From the NCBI GenBank assembly GCA_023394965.1, contig JAEWZX010000018.1, positions 53,641 through 117,640 of the forward strand: DNA of 64,000 bases, read 5' to 3'. This document shows positions 53,066-61,392 of the stretch, in pieces. The position numbers and the translations under genes are program-made. Every line of letters begins with the position of its first letter. The first letter of the stretch is position 1. Under the pieces are notes generated by a model. The model made no database searches and had not been told where the DNA came from. It saw nothing but the letters and a program-made list of their open reading frames with translations. This DNA is from Pseudomonadota bacterium. GTDB lineage: Bacteria; Pseudomonadota; Alphaproteobacteria; Sphingomonadales; Sphingomonadaceae.

Positions 53066-53174
53066 GGTGGTGCCAACTATAAGTTGGGTCGCTTCGCGGC
53101 AACCTTAGTGCCTGGCTCGATTGTCGATCGACCGATGCTGGACAAAGCGCGCAAGGCGCGGCAAGCGCGCCCGC

Positions 53175-53876
53175 ATGACTGCATTCAAGGAAGGCGACCC
53201 GACCACTCTCAACCGGCTATACGGCCGCAGTCAGGGAAAGCCCCTGCGGGCATCGCAGCAGGAACTGGTGGACCAGCTGCTTCCCCAGATTTCGCTCCCG
53301 GAAGAAGGCGCCGTGACCTCTGAGGCGCTATTCGGCTTCGATCGCCCGCTCCATTTCGAAATCGGCTTTGGTGGTGGCGAGCATCTGGCAGAGCGCGCCG
53401 ACCTTTTGCCCGACCACGGCTTCATCGGTGCAGAACCCTTCGTTAACGGTGTGGCACAGGCACTCACCCATGTTCGTGACAGGACGTTGGCCAATGTTCG
53501 CATCCATCATGGTGACGCGCTTGAAGTGCTCCGCCGTGTACCCGACCGTTCGTTGACCATGCTATATCTGCTTCACCCCGACCCGTGGCCCAAAAACAAA
53601 CACGCCAAGCGTCGGATGATGAACGATGGACCGGTCCGCATGTTCGCGGACAAGCTGAAGCCGGGCGGCGAATTTCGCTTCGGAACGGACCACGCCGTTT
53701 ATTTGCGCCACGCGCTGATGGTAATGCGTCGCTTCGGCGACGAGTTCGAGTGGATCGTCGACGAACCGGCAAGCTGGCAGAACCGCCCCTCGGGCTGGCC
53801 AGAGACGCGCTATGAACACAAGGCGCGGACCATTTACGGCCACGAAGTGTGGTATTTTCGTTTTAGACGACGCTAG
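53175..53876 (+). CDS. trmB: tRNA (guanine-N7-)-methyltransferase
   Basis: 233 residues from the ATG at 53175: SAM-binding FEIGFGGGEHLAERA, FIGAEPFVNGVAQAL, and the tRNA/catalytic motif LLHPDPWPKNKHAKRR. Makes m7G46 in tRNA. The ribosome site is weak; a longer frame to 53121 adds a basic non-family segment. A 780-base stretch without clear genes follows, ending at tRNA-Gly. Confidence 0.96.
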   Translation: MTAFKEGDPTTLNRLYGRSQGKPLRASQQELVDQLLPQISLPEEGAVTSEALFGFDRPLHFEIGFGGGEHLAERADLLPDHGFIGAEPFVNGVAQALTHVRDRTLANVRIHHGDALEVLRRVPDRSLTMLYLLHPDPWPKNKHAKRRMMNDGPVRMFADKLKPGGEFRFGTDHAVYLRHALMVMRRFGDEFEWIVDEPASWQNRPSGWPETRYEHKARTIYGHEVWYFRFRRR

Positions 53877-54656
53877 AATACGAAATCCTTGTAAAATAAG
53901 ACATTTAGAAAAATAGCGCTACGCTACAGAAGCCTCCACTTCGCCACCTTTTCCAGCGGGGTGATTACCCGGTGATTGCCAGAATAAGGACATGAGGTTC
54001 TGCATGGCGACAAGAGAAATGACCATACAGTCGATAGATTTTTTGAGGCAAAAGGTTGAAGCACTTCCTATGAATCGCCGACCTCAATTGTGCCGGTACG
54101 AGGTTCAACACCGCCGGTCCTAATTACTTTATCACCTGATTTCACACTGGCGGACGGGAAGCTTGATGAGGTGTTGCGGCGTTGTTTCTTGCGGTTCGTC
54201 AAGCGGGAGGGACAGCCGGCAACGCGGATAGATGGACCGGCACGTATCTTTGTTACTGTCGTCACGAGCCAGCGCACGGAGGAATTGTCCAACTGTTCTG
54301 ATAGCGAAGTTCGCTTATGCGACTTAATTGATCGCGCGTTGCTCCTGGCACGCGGTTAGTCCCAACGCGGAAACGGAAACTGTCATACCCTTTCATTCAC
54401 GCCATAGCGTTGAAAGGCAGTTGAATTGCATGTCGGTATCAGGCGACTGCAAGAATGACGTACGCTAGTCCAACTCTTGCACCATAGGAACATGCGGTTC
54501 AAAATGCCGCAATGCATAAGTTAGAAGACGCAGCGAACCTTCACTTTATGCTTCCCCCTTGCTTCCCCCTTGCTTCCCCGAAATGAGGGACAACGCGGGG
54601 AAGCAGAAATTGCGCCCTCGCGGATCGCCTAAGTCGTTTGAAACCTTAAGGAAAAA
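53877..54656. other. Gene-poor stretch between trmB and tRNA-Gly, possible island scar
   Basis: Nearly 800 bases, visibly richer in A+T than the surroundings near 53880-53940. Two small frames exist on plus: 53992-54123 (43 codons, MRFCMATREMTIQSIDFLRQ, with AAGGA just upstream) and 54090-54359 (GTG start, 89 codons, LDEVLRRCFLRFVKREGQPA); neither matches a family I know, and the reverse strand also has a frame there. At 54550-54579 GCTTCCCCCTT is repeated in tandem. The place, directly at the 3' end of a tRNA, is where integrated elements leave remnants; this is inference. Confidence 0.4.
54550..54604. repeat. Tandem GCTTCCCCCTT repeat with inverted GGGGAAGC
   Basis: GCTTCCCCCTT at 54550-54560 and 54561-54571, a partial third copy GCTTCCCC at 54572-54579, and the inverse GGGGAAGC at 54597-54604, which can pair with any copy to form an 8-bp stem. 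It lies about 50 bases from the 3' end of tRNA-Gly. Confidence 0.6.
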
Positions 54657-54731
54657 TGGAGCGGGCGAGGCGATTCGAACGCCCGACCCCAACCTTGGCA
54701 AGGTTGTGCTCTACCCCTGAGCTACGCCCGC
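54657..54731 (-). tRNA. tRNA-Gly (anticodon GCC)
   Basis: 75-nt cloverleaf on the minus strand including encoded CCA: acceptor GCGGGCG/CGCCCGC, D arm GCTC-AGGGGTA-GAGC, anticodon arm CAACC-TTGCCAA-GGTTG with anticodon GCC, T arm GGGCG-TTCGAAT-CGCCT with one G-U pair, discriminator T. All stems pair. Confidence 0.97.
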
Positions 54732-54916
54732 TCACTGGCGCTACCGAAGCTCTATGCCTCGGTGGGGAGGCGGCCAACTAGCAGCGGTCCCCAAATCCCG
54801 CAAGTCGAAAAATACAGAATTTTTACGCCCCTTGCAGGCAGACACCGCGTCCTTCACATTCGTGCGGTAATGCCCACATGGGATAGATAGATTTTTCTGA
54901 CGAAAGGTGGATTTAC

Positions 54917-55837
54917 GTGGCGAGCATGGGTCTGAGCATAGACGAGCAAAAAGCGGTCGAGCGCTTCAAAACAGAAGTTGTCGAACCGTCGATGACCAAG
55001 CTCGTCATCCTCGATTTCTATGCCGATTGGTGCGGCCCCTGCAAGGCGATCGCGCCGATGCTTGAAAAGGTCGCGAGCGAATATGCCGACAAGGGTGTAG
55101 TTCTCAGGAAGATCGACGTCGATGAAGAAAAGTTCATCGCAGCCCAGTTCCAGGTGCAGTCAATCCCCACCGTCTATGCACTCTTTCAGGGGCAGCCGGT
55201 AGCGGACCTTACCAATGCGCGCAGTGAATCGCAGATGAAGCAGACGCTGGACAATATCCTTTCGCAATTGCCCATCGAGGCAGGGGAAGGTGAGCGCGCG
55301 CAGCCGGAGCAGGATGTCTCGCAATTCGTGACAATGGCCGAACAGATATTGTCTGAAGGCGATGCCGAACGCGCCGTCGGTATTTTCGATCAGGTCGTCC
55401 AAATGGCGCCGGACAATCCGGCAGCGCATGCTGGCCTTATTCGGGCGTTGGTTCAGGCCGGTCATATTGAACAGGCGCAAGCCGCGATGTCTGCAGCAGA
55501 AACCAACCCGGCGATTGCCGACAATCCACAACTCGATCAGGCGCGCAGTGCGCTTGAGCTCAGCGGCAATAGAGTCGACGATGGCGAACTAACCGCTTTG
55601 AAAGAGAAAGCGGCCAGTGGTGATATGCAATCCCGTTACGATTATGCTGAGGCAGCCTTTGCCGCCGGGCAGCGTGACGCTGCAGCCGATGAATTGCTAG
55701 CCATGTTCGAAAGCGAGCGTGAATGGAACGAGGGGGCGGCCAGAACCAAGCTTTTGCAGATCTTCGAAGCGATCGGCCTTGAAGATCCGTGGGTCGTCGC
55801 CACGCGCCGCCGTCTTTCTAAACTGCTCTTCGGATAA
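54917..55837 (+). CDS. cnoX: CnoX/YbbN-type thioredoxin-TPR co-chaperone
   Basis: 306 residues: an N-terminal thioredoxin fold (LVILDFYADWCGPCKAIAPM; active-site C39-G-P-C42, and the cis-Pro loop QSIPTVYALFQGQ), then TPR-like helices (GDAERAVGIFDQVVQMAPDN, GLIRALVQAGHIEQAQAAMS). E. coli CnoX has lost the CxxC; the form here keeps it, as in Caulobacter, so it should have redox activity as well as holdase activity and hand clients to GroEL. Start is a GTG at 54917 with AAGGTGG upstream; an ATG at 54926 is the alternative. The Lon-N gene follows five bases after its stop. Confidence 0.93.
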   Translation: MASMGLSIDEQKAVERFKTEVVEPSMTKLVILDFYADWCGPCKAIAPMLEKVASEYADKGVVLRKIDVDEEKFIAAQFQVQSIPTVYALFQGQPVADLTNARSESQMKQTLDNILSQLPIEAGEGERAQPEQDVSQFVTMAEQILSEGDAERAVGIFDQVVQMAPDNPAAHAGLIRALVQAGHIEQAQAAMSAAETNPAIADNPQLDQARSALELSGNRVDDGELTALKEKAASGDMQSRYDYAEAAFAAGQRDAAADELLAMFESEREWNEGAARTKLLQIFEAIGLEDPWVVATRRRLSKLLFG

Positions 55838-55842
55838 GGCGT

Positions 55843-56454
55843 TTGAGCACTCGCTTCCCCATTTTTCCCTTGCCAGGCGCGATCCTCTTTCCGGGATTAC
55901 AGTTACCTCTGCATATCTTCGAGCCGCGCTATCGCGATCTCGTGGGCAGCGCGCTTGCGAAAGATCGTCTGATTGGAATGATCCAGCCGAAGAAATCCAA
56001 GGATGGAGCGGCGCTCTATGACATCGGATGTCTCGGCCGGATCGGCGATGTCGAAGCTCTCGAAGACGGTCGCTACAATATCGTTCTCGATGGCGAAACT
56101 CGCTTTCGCGTAGAGCGCGAACTGGATGTTCGCACCAGCTTCCGTCAGGTCGAAGCGCACCTGATCGAGGATCCGAAGGATGAAGTCCTGTCCGGTGTCG
56201 AACGTGCTGGCTTCGAATTCGAGGCACGTCGCTTTGCCGATATGCAGGGATATTCGGTCGACTGGGATTCGGTTTCTCGTCTCGACGATGAGACTTTGAT
56301 CAACGGAGTGGCGCAGATCGCCCCCTTCGACTCAGCCAGCAAGCAAGCGCTCCTTGAGGCAAGCAGCTTATCCCAACGCTGTGAACTGATGATTCAGCTC
56401 ATGCAGTTTTTTGCTCTGCGCGACGACGGAGATGAAATCGTAACCCTTCAGTAG
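55843..56454 (+). CDS. LON peptidase N-terminal (substrate-binding) domain protein
   Basis: 203 residues that are one Lon N-terminal (PF02190) domain: FPIFPLPGAILFPGLQLPLH, IFEPRYRDLVGSALAKDRLI, GCLGRIGDVEALEDGRYNIV, and the helical end. There is no ATPase or protease part, so it is a free-standing substrate-recognition module, common in Proteobacteria. It starts with TTG (55843) after AAGG, five bases beyond cnoX, and is clearly in that operon; both concern protein quality control. Confidence 0.92.
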   Translation: MSTRFPIFPLPGAILFPGLQLPLHIFEPRYRDLVGSALAKDRLIGMIQPKKSKDGAALYDIGCLGRIGDVEALEDGRYNIVLDGETRFRVERELDVRTSFRQVEAHLIEDPKDEVLSGVERAGFEFEARRFADMQGYSVDWDSVSRLDDETLINGVAQIAPFDSASKQALLEASSLSQRCELMIQLMQFFALRDDGDEIVTLQ

Positions 56455-56457
56455 ACA

Positions 56458-57081
56458 TCACAAACCGAAGCTGTTCCGCAAACCGTCGATTACATATTGT
56501 GCCGCCAGCGCCGCCAGAAGGACGCCAAGGACGCGAGTGATTGCCGCTTCCACCTTGTCACCGAAAAGACGCATAATCGGGCCTGCTGCCATCAGCGCCA
56601 GCATGGTGATAAACAATACGGAAGCCAGCGCTGCCAGAACCACAAGATCCTGCTCCAGGCCACGCGCTTCGTTCATCAACAGCATGATTGCCGCAATTGC
56701 GCCTGGCCCGGCAAGCATGGGGATCGCCATGGGAAAGACCGAGACGTCTTCCACCTCAGGCGTTGCCGCGACCTTTTCGGCCCGCTCCTCGCGCCGCTGG
56801 GTCCGCTTCTCGAACACCATTTCGAACGCGATCCAGAACAGCATTAGCCCCCCTGCAATGCGGAAACTGTCTAGCTCGATGTGGAGCGCGCCCAACAGGT
56901 CCTCGCCGAAAAGCGCGAACACCAGCAGAATGAGCAGCGCGATCCCGCTCGCACGAATGGACATGTTGCGACGCTGAGCCGAAGTGGCACCTTTGGTAAG
57001 ACCGGCATAGATTGGCGCGCAACCCGGTGGGTCGATCACCACGAAAAGCGTGATGAAGGCGGAAAAGAAAAGTGCACTCAT
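56458..57081 (-). CDS. MarC family integral membrane protein
   Basis: 207 residues with six helices: ALFFSAFITLFVVIDPPGCA at the start (the conserved first helix), IALLILLVFALFGEDLLGAL, IAGGLMLFWIAFEMVFE, SVFPMAIPMLAGPGAIAAIM with the family's AxPxLAGPG, and two more. Once linked to multiple antibiotic resistance, a role not upheld; function unknown. Eight bases after the preceding lipoprotein, last gene of the yggT-folD-lipoprotein-marC run. Confidence 0.93.
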   Translation of the reverse strand: MSALFFSAFITLFVVIDPPGCAPIYAGLTKGATSAQRRNMSIRASGIALLILLVFALFGEDLLGALHIELDSFRIAGGLMLFWIAFEMVFEKRTQRREERAEKVAATPEVEDVSVFPMAIPMLAGPGAIAAIMLLMNEARGLEQDLVVLAALASVLFITMLALMAAGPIMRLFGDKVEAAITRVLGVLLAALAAQYVIDGLRNSFGL

Positions 57082-57089
57082 TCTATTCT

Positions 57090-57785
57090 CTATTCGCCAC
57101 GTGGAGCATCAACGTGGCCAGCCATGGCATCCACCATCGCGCCGCCCTTGTTCACCATCAGTTTCCAGTGCCGCGACAGATCTGGTGAGACAACGAATGT
57201 GAGGAACAGACTGCTGTCAGCGCTGACTTGGTCGAAATAGGTGCCGCCTCCAGCCGGCCGCGATTGCTCCGCCTGCTGGCGCAACTCTGAGGCCATGCCC
57301 TTGTCAGGACAGTCCGCAATATTGGTACGTACAAATTCCGGCGCCTCAAGTGGGAGGTCGAGTGCATCCCACTGATCCAGCTTCCAGCGATATTCTCCAT
57401 CCGACCGGCGCTGCCAAACAGTCGTGAAATAGCCGGTCGATCCGTCAGGACGTTGCCAAGCGCCTCTGGTGACCGCGAGTGATCCGTCGCAGCTCGACCA
57501 TACGTGATGTGGCTGCCACTGGACTGATTGCGCCGGATTTTCGCGACCTTTCAGCCAATCGCGGGCGGTCACCGGCTCCGGCACGAACATTACGCCATCC
57601 TCAGCCGCAAATTCGCGAAAAGCAGTCCATTGACCTTTTTCCTGTGCGGCTCTGGCAAACGCAAGTTCGGCAGCCACGACCTTGGACGGGTTCGCCGCCG
57701 GTCTGAGCAGACGCGAATAGTAATCGCCAGGGCCCGGTGCGCAGGCAGAAACGCCAAGCGCGAGCAAGGCAGCTGCTAGCCTCAC
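57090..57785 (-). CDS. Lipoprotein with an NTF2-like (SnoaL/DUF4440-like) fold, tentative
   Basis: 231 residues from a GTG at 57785 that overlaps the folD stop (GTGA). Signal VRLAAALLALGVSAC with lipobox VSAC. The mature part (VAAELAFARAAQEKGQWTAF, REFAAEDGVMFVPEPVTARD, VTRGAWQRPDGSTGYFTTVW, GEYRWKLDQWD) has the pattern of small NTF2-like ketosteroid-isomerase-fold proteins, followed by a tail of about 100 residues. A periplasmic lipoprotein, function unknown. Codons upstream of the GTG overlap folD. Confidence 0.75.
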   Translation of the reverse strand: MRLAAALLALGVSACAPGPGDYYSRLLRPAANPSKVVAAELAFARAAQEKGQWTAFREFAAEDGVMFVPEPVTARDWLKGRENPAQSVQWQPHHVWSSCDGSLAVTRGAWQRPDGSTGYFTTVWQRRSDGEYRWKLDQWDALDLPLEAPEFVRTNIADCPDKGMASELRQQAEQSRPAGGGTYFDQVSADSSLFLTFVVSPDLSRHWKLMVNKGGAMVDAMAGHVDAPRGE

Positions 57786-58678
57786 AAAGCGCCTTCCGGA
57801 AGCTCGATACCTTCGTTGCGACAGGCGGCAACCAGAGTGTTGCGCAACAGCACGGCGATGGTCATGGGGCCCACCCCGCCCGGAACGGGAGTAATGGCAG
57901 AGGCAACGCCTTCCGCACCGGCAAAATCGACATCGCCCACCAGGCGACCTTTGTCCGTTCCAGGCTCCGGCGGGAGACGGTTGATACCGACGTCGATCAC
58001 CGTAGCACCCGGCTTGAGCCAATCTGCCTTGATCATTTCGGGCCGCCCCACAGCCGCAACGACGATGTCTGCGCGCCCGACAACACCCGGAAGATCCTTC
58101 GTGCGGCTATGCGCGATCGTAACCGTGGCATTGGCATCGAGCAGCAATTGCGCCATCGGCTTGCCGACAATGTTTGACCGGCCGATCACAACGGCTTCAA
58201 GCCCCGAAAGGTCGCCCAGTCGGTCGGTCAGCAGCATCATGCAACCGAGCGGAGTGCATGGCACGAAACCGCTCTGACCGACAGCCAGACGACCGGCATT
58301 GGTAACATGAAAACCATCGACATCCTTGTCGGGGCTGATCGCTGCGATGACGGCCTGTTCGTCAAGGTGATCGGGCAGTGGCAGCTGGACGAGAATTCCG
58401 TCCACGGCCTTGTCGTTATTGAGCTGGTCCACCAACGCAAGCAGATCGTCTTCCGACGTGTCGGCCGGAAGACGATGTTCGAAGCTCTCCATATTCGCGG
58501 CCACAGTGGCCTTGTGCTTGCTACGCACATAGACCTGGCTTGCCGGATCTTCTCCGACAAGCACCACGGCGAGGCCAGCCTTGCGCCCCGCCTTCTCTTC
58601 GAAACTGCTGGCGTGGACGCCGACGCGTTCGCGCAGCTTCGCCGCAAAGGCCTTACCATCGATGAGCTGAGCCGCCAT
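57782..58678 (-). CDS. folD: Methylenetetrahydrofolate dehydrogenase / cyclohydrolase
   Basis: 298 residues: LAVVLVGEDPASQVYVRSKH with the catalytic Lys region (YVRSKHKA), VDGILVQLPLPDHLDEQAVI, VDGFHVTNAGRL, PCTPLGCMMLL, VVIGRSNIVGKPMAQLLLDA (NADP loop), and AITPVPGGVGPMTIAVLLRN. Interconverts one-carbon tetrahydrofolates. Starts on the last base of the yggT-folD overlap (58678) and overlaps the lipoprotein gene by four bases, so it sits in a tight operon. Confidence 0.98.
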   Translation of the reverse strand: MAAQLIDGKAFAAKLRERVGVHASSFEEKAGRKAGLAVVLVGEDPASQVYVRSKHKATVAANMESFEHRLPADTSEDDLLALVDQLNNDKAVDGILVQLPLPDHLDEQAVIAAISPDKDVDGFHVTNAGRLAVGQSGFVPCTPLGCMMLLTDRLGDLSGLEAVVIGRSNIVGKPMAQLLLDANATVTIAHSRTKDLPGVVGRADIVVAAVGRPEMIKADWLKPGATVIDVGINRLPPEPGTDKGRLVGDVDFAGAEGVASAITPVPGGVGPMTIAVLLRNTLVAACRNEGIELPEGAL

Positions 58679-58968
58679 CAGCCTTGAATCACATTACCGA
58701 GAACGATCAGGACTACGTTCAGCAGGATGATCAGAACCAGCGGCGAAAAGTCGATCGCGCCGGTATTGGGCAGGATGTTGCGGATCGGCCGCAGGACCGG
58801 TTCAAGGAAGCGGTTTATCGCCATATAGAAGCTGGCGAGGAATTCGTTGGACCGGTTCACAACGTTGAAGGCGAAGAGCAGTCCGATGATGAACTGCACA
58901 ATGATCAGCATCACCAGGACATTGGTGAGCATCGCAATGATTTGATAAACAGTACTGAGTGCCTGCAT
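58678..58968 (-). CDS. YggT family membrane protein
   Basis: 96 residues, two hydrophobic stretches each of two short helices (QIIAMLTNVLVMLIIVQFII and PLVLIILLNVVLIVLGNVIQ) around the family motif FMAI...NRFLEPVLRPIRNILP. YggT proteins occur in most bacteria and may assist membrane insertion or osmotic shock survival. Stop overlaps the folD start by one base. Confidence 0.92.
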   Translation of the reverse strand: MQALSTVYQIIAMLTNVLVMLIIVQFIIGLLFAFNVVNRSNEFLASFYMAINRFLEPVLRPIRNILPNTGAIDFSPLVLIILLNVVLIVLGNVIQG

Positions 58969-59023
58969 TTCGTCGAGCGTTCCCGTGGAGTTATGCCGTG
59001 TTGCGCGTCCTACAAGAGCAATA

Positions 59024-59040
59024 GGGGGTACGCCACCCCC
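59024..59040 (-). other. Hairpin after argB
   Basis: GGGGGT and ACCCCC pair around a five-base loop ten bases after the argB stop. There is no T-run, so termination is doubtful; argB may run on to yggT. Confidence 0.35.
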
Positions 59041-59049
59041 GACAAGCGG

Positions 59050-59946
59050 TTACCGACCTTTCGCGACCAGCGTACCGGCACCGCGCGCGGTAAAGAATTC
59101 GAGCAGCATCGCATGGGGCACGCGCCCGTCGAGCACGACCGCAGCTTCGCAACCTGATTCGACTGCCTGGACGCAGGTTTCGAGCTTGGGGATCATCCCG
59201 CCCGAAATGGTGCCGTTATCGCGCAGGCGCCAGATATCTGCCGGGGTGAGATCGGTGAGGAGGTTGCCCTGTTTATCCAGCACGCCCGAAACATCGGTCA
59301 GCAACAACAGCCGGGCAGCACCCAGCGCGGCGGCCAGAGCGCCTGCCATCGTGTCGGCGTTGATGTTATAGGTATGACCATCTTCGCCGACGCCGATGGG
59401 CGCGACGACCGGGATCATGCCCGCCCCGTTCGCCGTTTCGATAATCGTCGTGTCGACGCGCGAGGGTTCCCCCACGAAACCCAGGTCCAGCGCCTTTTCG
59501 ATATTGCTGTCCGGGTCTTTCTGGGTGCGTTGCAGCTTGGTGGCTGTGACAAGCCCGCCATCCTTGCCCGAAATGCCGATCGCCTTGCCGCCGGCGCGGG
59601 CGATGGAGCCGACGATCGCCTTGTTGATCGCGCCCGACAGGACCATTTCTGCAACGTCGGCGGTCTGCTTGTCGGTGACGCGCAGGCCATCGACGAAGCG
59701 CGTTTCCACGCCGAGCTTTTCCAGCATCGCGCCGATCTGCGGGCCGCCGCCGTGGACGACGACGGGATTGATGCCGACCGCCTTGAGCAGCACCACGTCT
59801 TCCGCAAATTCGCGCGCGGCGCGTTCATCGCCCATGGCGTTGCCGCCATATTTCACGACGAAGCTCTTGCCGGCATAGCGCTGGAAGTAGGGCAGCGCTT
59901 CGATCAGCGTTTCGGCCTTGGCGTGGATGTCGGGTGTCTGGGTCAT
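59050..59946 (-). CDS. argB: Acetylglutamate kinase
   Basis: 298 residues from the ATG at 59946: FVVKYGGNAMGDERAAREFA, VVVHGGGPQIGAMLEKLGVE, RVTDKQTADVAEMVLSGAIN, GISGKDGGLVTATKL, and the nucleotide-binding DGHTYNINADTMAGALAAAL, LLLTDVSGVLDKQG. Second step of arginine synthesis, usually feedback-inhibited by arginine. Codons upstream to 59982 are not family-like. Possibly the first gene of argB-yggT-folD-lipoprotein-marC. Confidence 0.98.
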   Translation of the reverse strand: MTQTPDIHAKAETLIEALPYFQRYAGKSFVVKYGGNAMGDERAAREFAEDVVLLKAVGINPVVVHGGGPQIGAMLEKLGVETRFVDGLRVTDKQTADVAEMVLSGAINKAIVGSIARAGGKAIGISGKDGGLVTATKLQRTQKDPDSNIEKALDLGFVGEPSRVDTTIIETANGAGMIPVVAPIGVGEDGHTYNINADTMAGALAAALGAARLLLLTDVSGVLDKQGNLLTDLTPADIWRLRDNGTISGGMIPKLETCVQAVESGCEAAVVLDGRVPHAMLLEFFTARGAGTLVAKGR

Positions 59947-60148
59947 CGCCAGCCGATTAGCGGGGCGGCGCGGCTGAGGCAAAGGAATAGAGGCTGCCCG
60001 AAACCGGGGGCGAAAGGGGAACGCCAGCTAAACCCCAGATGAACCCGCTCGTCCTGCCAATATTCCGCCACATTTCGACGCAATCGCGGGAGCCGGGTCC
60101 CGGCCCACTCGTATCAATGGTCCCCTCAACAACCACGGGAGACCGTAT

Positions 60149-60508
60149 ATGTCCAAGCTTACCGCTCTTGCCGCAGCCCTTCTTGCCACCACCGGCGCCA
60201 CTGTCGCCAGCGCACAGGTTGCCGATCCGGTAACCGGCGAAGTCGACGCCGCCACCAGCGCGACGGCCGAAGCGACCCCGCCTGTCGAAACCACCGAAGA
60301 AGCGATCGACAGCATGGCCGACCCGGCCGATCCGACCGCCGCGGACCCGTATGACACCACCGAAGCGGATCCGTATGACACCGCCGACGACGCCGTCGAC
60401 AGTTCGGCCGACGTCGAAGCGGATGCCAGCCTCGAAGCCGAAACCCCGGTTGAAGACACCGAAGCCGACATCTCCGCCGACGCCGAAGTCGACGAACCCG
60501 AAGCCTGA
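60149..60508 (+). CDS. Small exported, acidic, repetitive protein
   Basis: 119 residues: signal peptide MSKLTALAAALLATTGATVA (cut near ASA), then an extremely acidic low-complexity chain (about one residue in three is D or E) with a tandem DPYDTTEADPYDTADD. GGGAGA precedes the ATG. The mature part should be disordered and periplasmic. Similar in character, not in sequence, to the lipoproteins at 11227, 11617 and 26697. Glycine- and serine-rich frames on the other strand here are composition shadows. Confidence 0.7.
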   Translation: MSKLTALAAALLATTGATVASAQVADPVTGEVDAATSATAEATPPVETTEEAIDSMADPADPTAADPYDTTEADPYDTADDAVDSSADVEADASLEAETPVEDTEADISADAEVDEPEA

Positions 60509-60573
60509 GGCTTCCACGCTCTTCAGGCCGCCCCGGGGTACCCCCCCTCCTAGACCCGGGAGACGGCCGTAGC

Positions 60574-60605
60574 GGGGCGGTGGGATGATCCCGCCGCCCC
60601 TTTTT
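60574..60605 (+). terminator. Intrinsic terminator after the acidic protein
   Basis: 12-bp stem GGGGCGGTGGGA / TCCCGCCGCCCC with a TGA loop, then TTTTT. Confidence 0.88.
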
Positions 60606-60652
60606 CATGCCCGCCTTTTGCATCGCGGGGCTGGCCCGCTAGGGTCGGCCCC

Positions 60653-61318
60653 ATGCAGATTCGCCCCCTGGCCTTCGCGCCGCTCGCCCTTCCCGCCCTG
60701 CTGGCCGCCTGCGCCGCTGCGCCCACCGGCCCCGCCACCGGCGCCGGACCGGCCCTTGCGCAGGACGCCTTCTGGGCCGCCCTGTCGAGCCATTGCGGCA
60801 AGGCCTATGCCGGCACGCTGGCGAGCGAGGATGCGCGCGATGCCGACTGGGCGGGCAAGCCCATGGTGGCCCATTGGGCCGACTGCAGCGACACGCGCGT
60901 CGCCATCGCCTTCCATGTCGCGGATGACGATGCCCATGGCGGCTGGAACCGCAGCCGCACCTGGATCGTGACCCGCACAGGCCGCGGGGCGGACACGCGC
61001 TTCACCCTGAGACACGATCACCGCCATGCCGATGGCGCAGCGGATGCGGTCACCTTCTATGGCGGCACCAGCGCGGATGCCGGCACCGCCCGCGCGCAGG
61101 ATTTCCCCGTGGATGAGGAAAGCATCTCGCTGTTCACCCGCGAAGGGCTGGACGTCTCGCTCACCAATGTCTGGCGCGTCGAGGTGGACCCGGCGGGTGT
61201 GGGCGATGCGCGCTTTGCCTATCAGCTCACCCGCGCCAACGATCCATCGCGCCTGTTCCGGGTGGAATTCGCCGCCAGCGACCCGATTGCCCCGCCGCCA
61301 CCGGCCTGGGGCTGGTAA
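60653..61318 (+). CDS. Lipoprotein of unknown function
   Basis: 221 residues: MQIRPLAFAPLALPALLAAC with lipobox LAAC (C20), then a folded-looking domain: DAFWAALSSHCGKAYAGTLA, MVAHWADCSDTRVAIAFHVA, TWIVTRTGRGADTRFTLRHD, and VTFYGGTSADAGTARAQDFP, ending in proline-rich PPPPAWGW. Two mature-part cysteines (in SSHCGKA and WADCSD) could form a disulphide. I recall conserved sphingomonad proteins of this kind but no named family. Lies between a terminator and a minus-strand gene. Confidence 0.7.
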   Translation: MQIRPLAFAPLALPALLAACAAAPTGPATGAGPALAQDAFWAALSSHCGKAYAGTLASEDARDADWAGKPMVAHWADCSDTRVAIAFHVADDDAHGGWNRSRTWIVTRTGRGADTRFTLRHDHRHADGAADAVTFYGGTSADAGTARAQDFPVDEESISLFTREGLDVSLTNVWRVEVDPAGVGDARFAYQLTRANDPSRLFRVEFAASDPIAPPPPAWGW

Positions 61319-61392
61319 GCGGCCGGCGCTGGCGGGGCGGGTGTGGACTTTCGCGGACCGCCGGATCGGGGTTTAAGAAGTGTGGTTTTCGC

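Noticed and set aside
60028..60517. Gly- or Ser-rich minus-strand frames over the acidic protein gene
   Set aside because: They are the reverse of GCC/GAC/GAA-rich codons; the plus-strand gene has a signal peptide, ribosome site and terminator.
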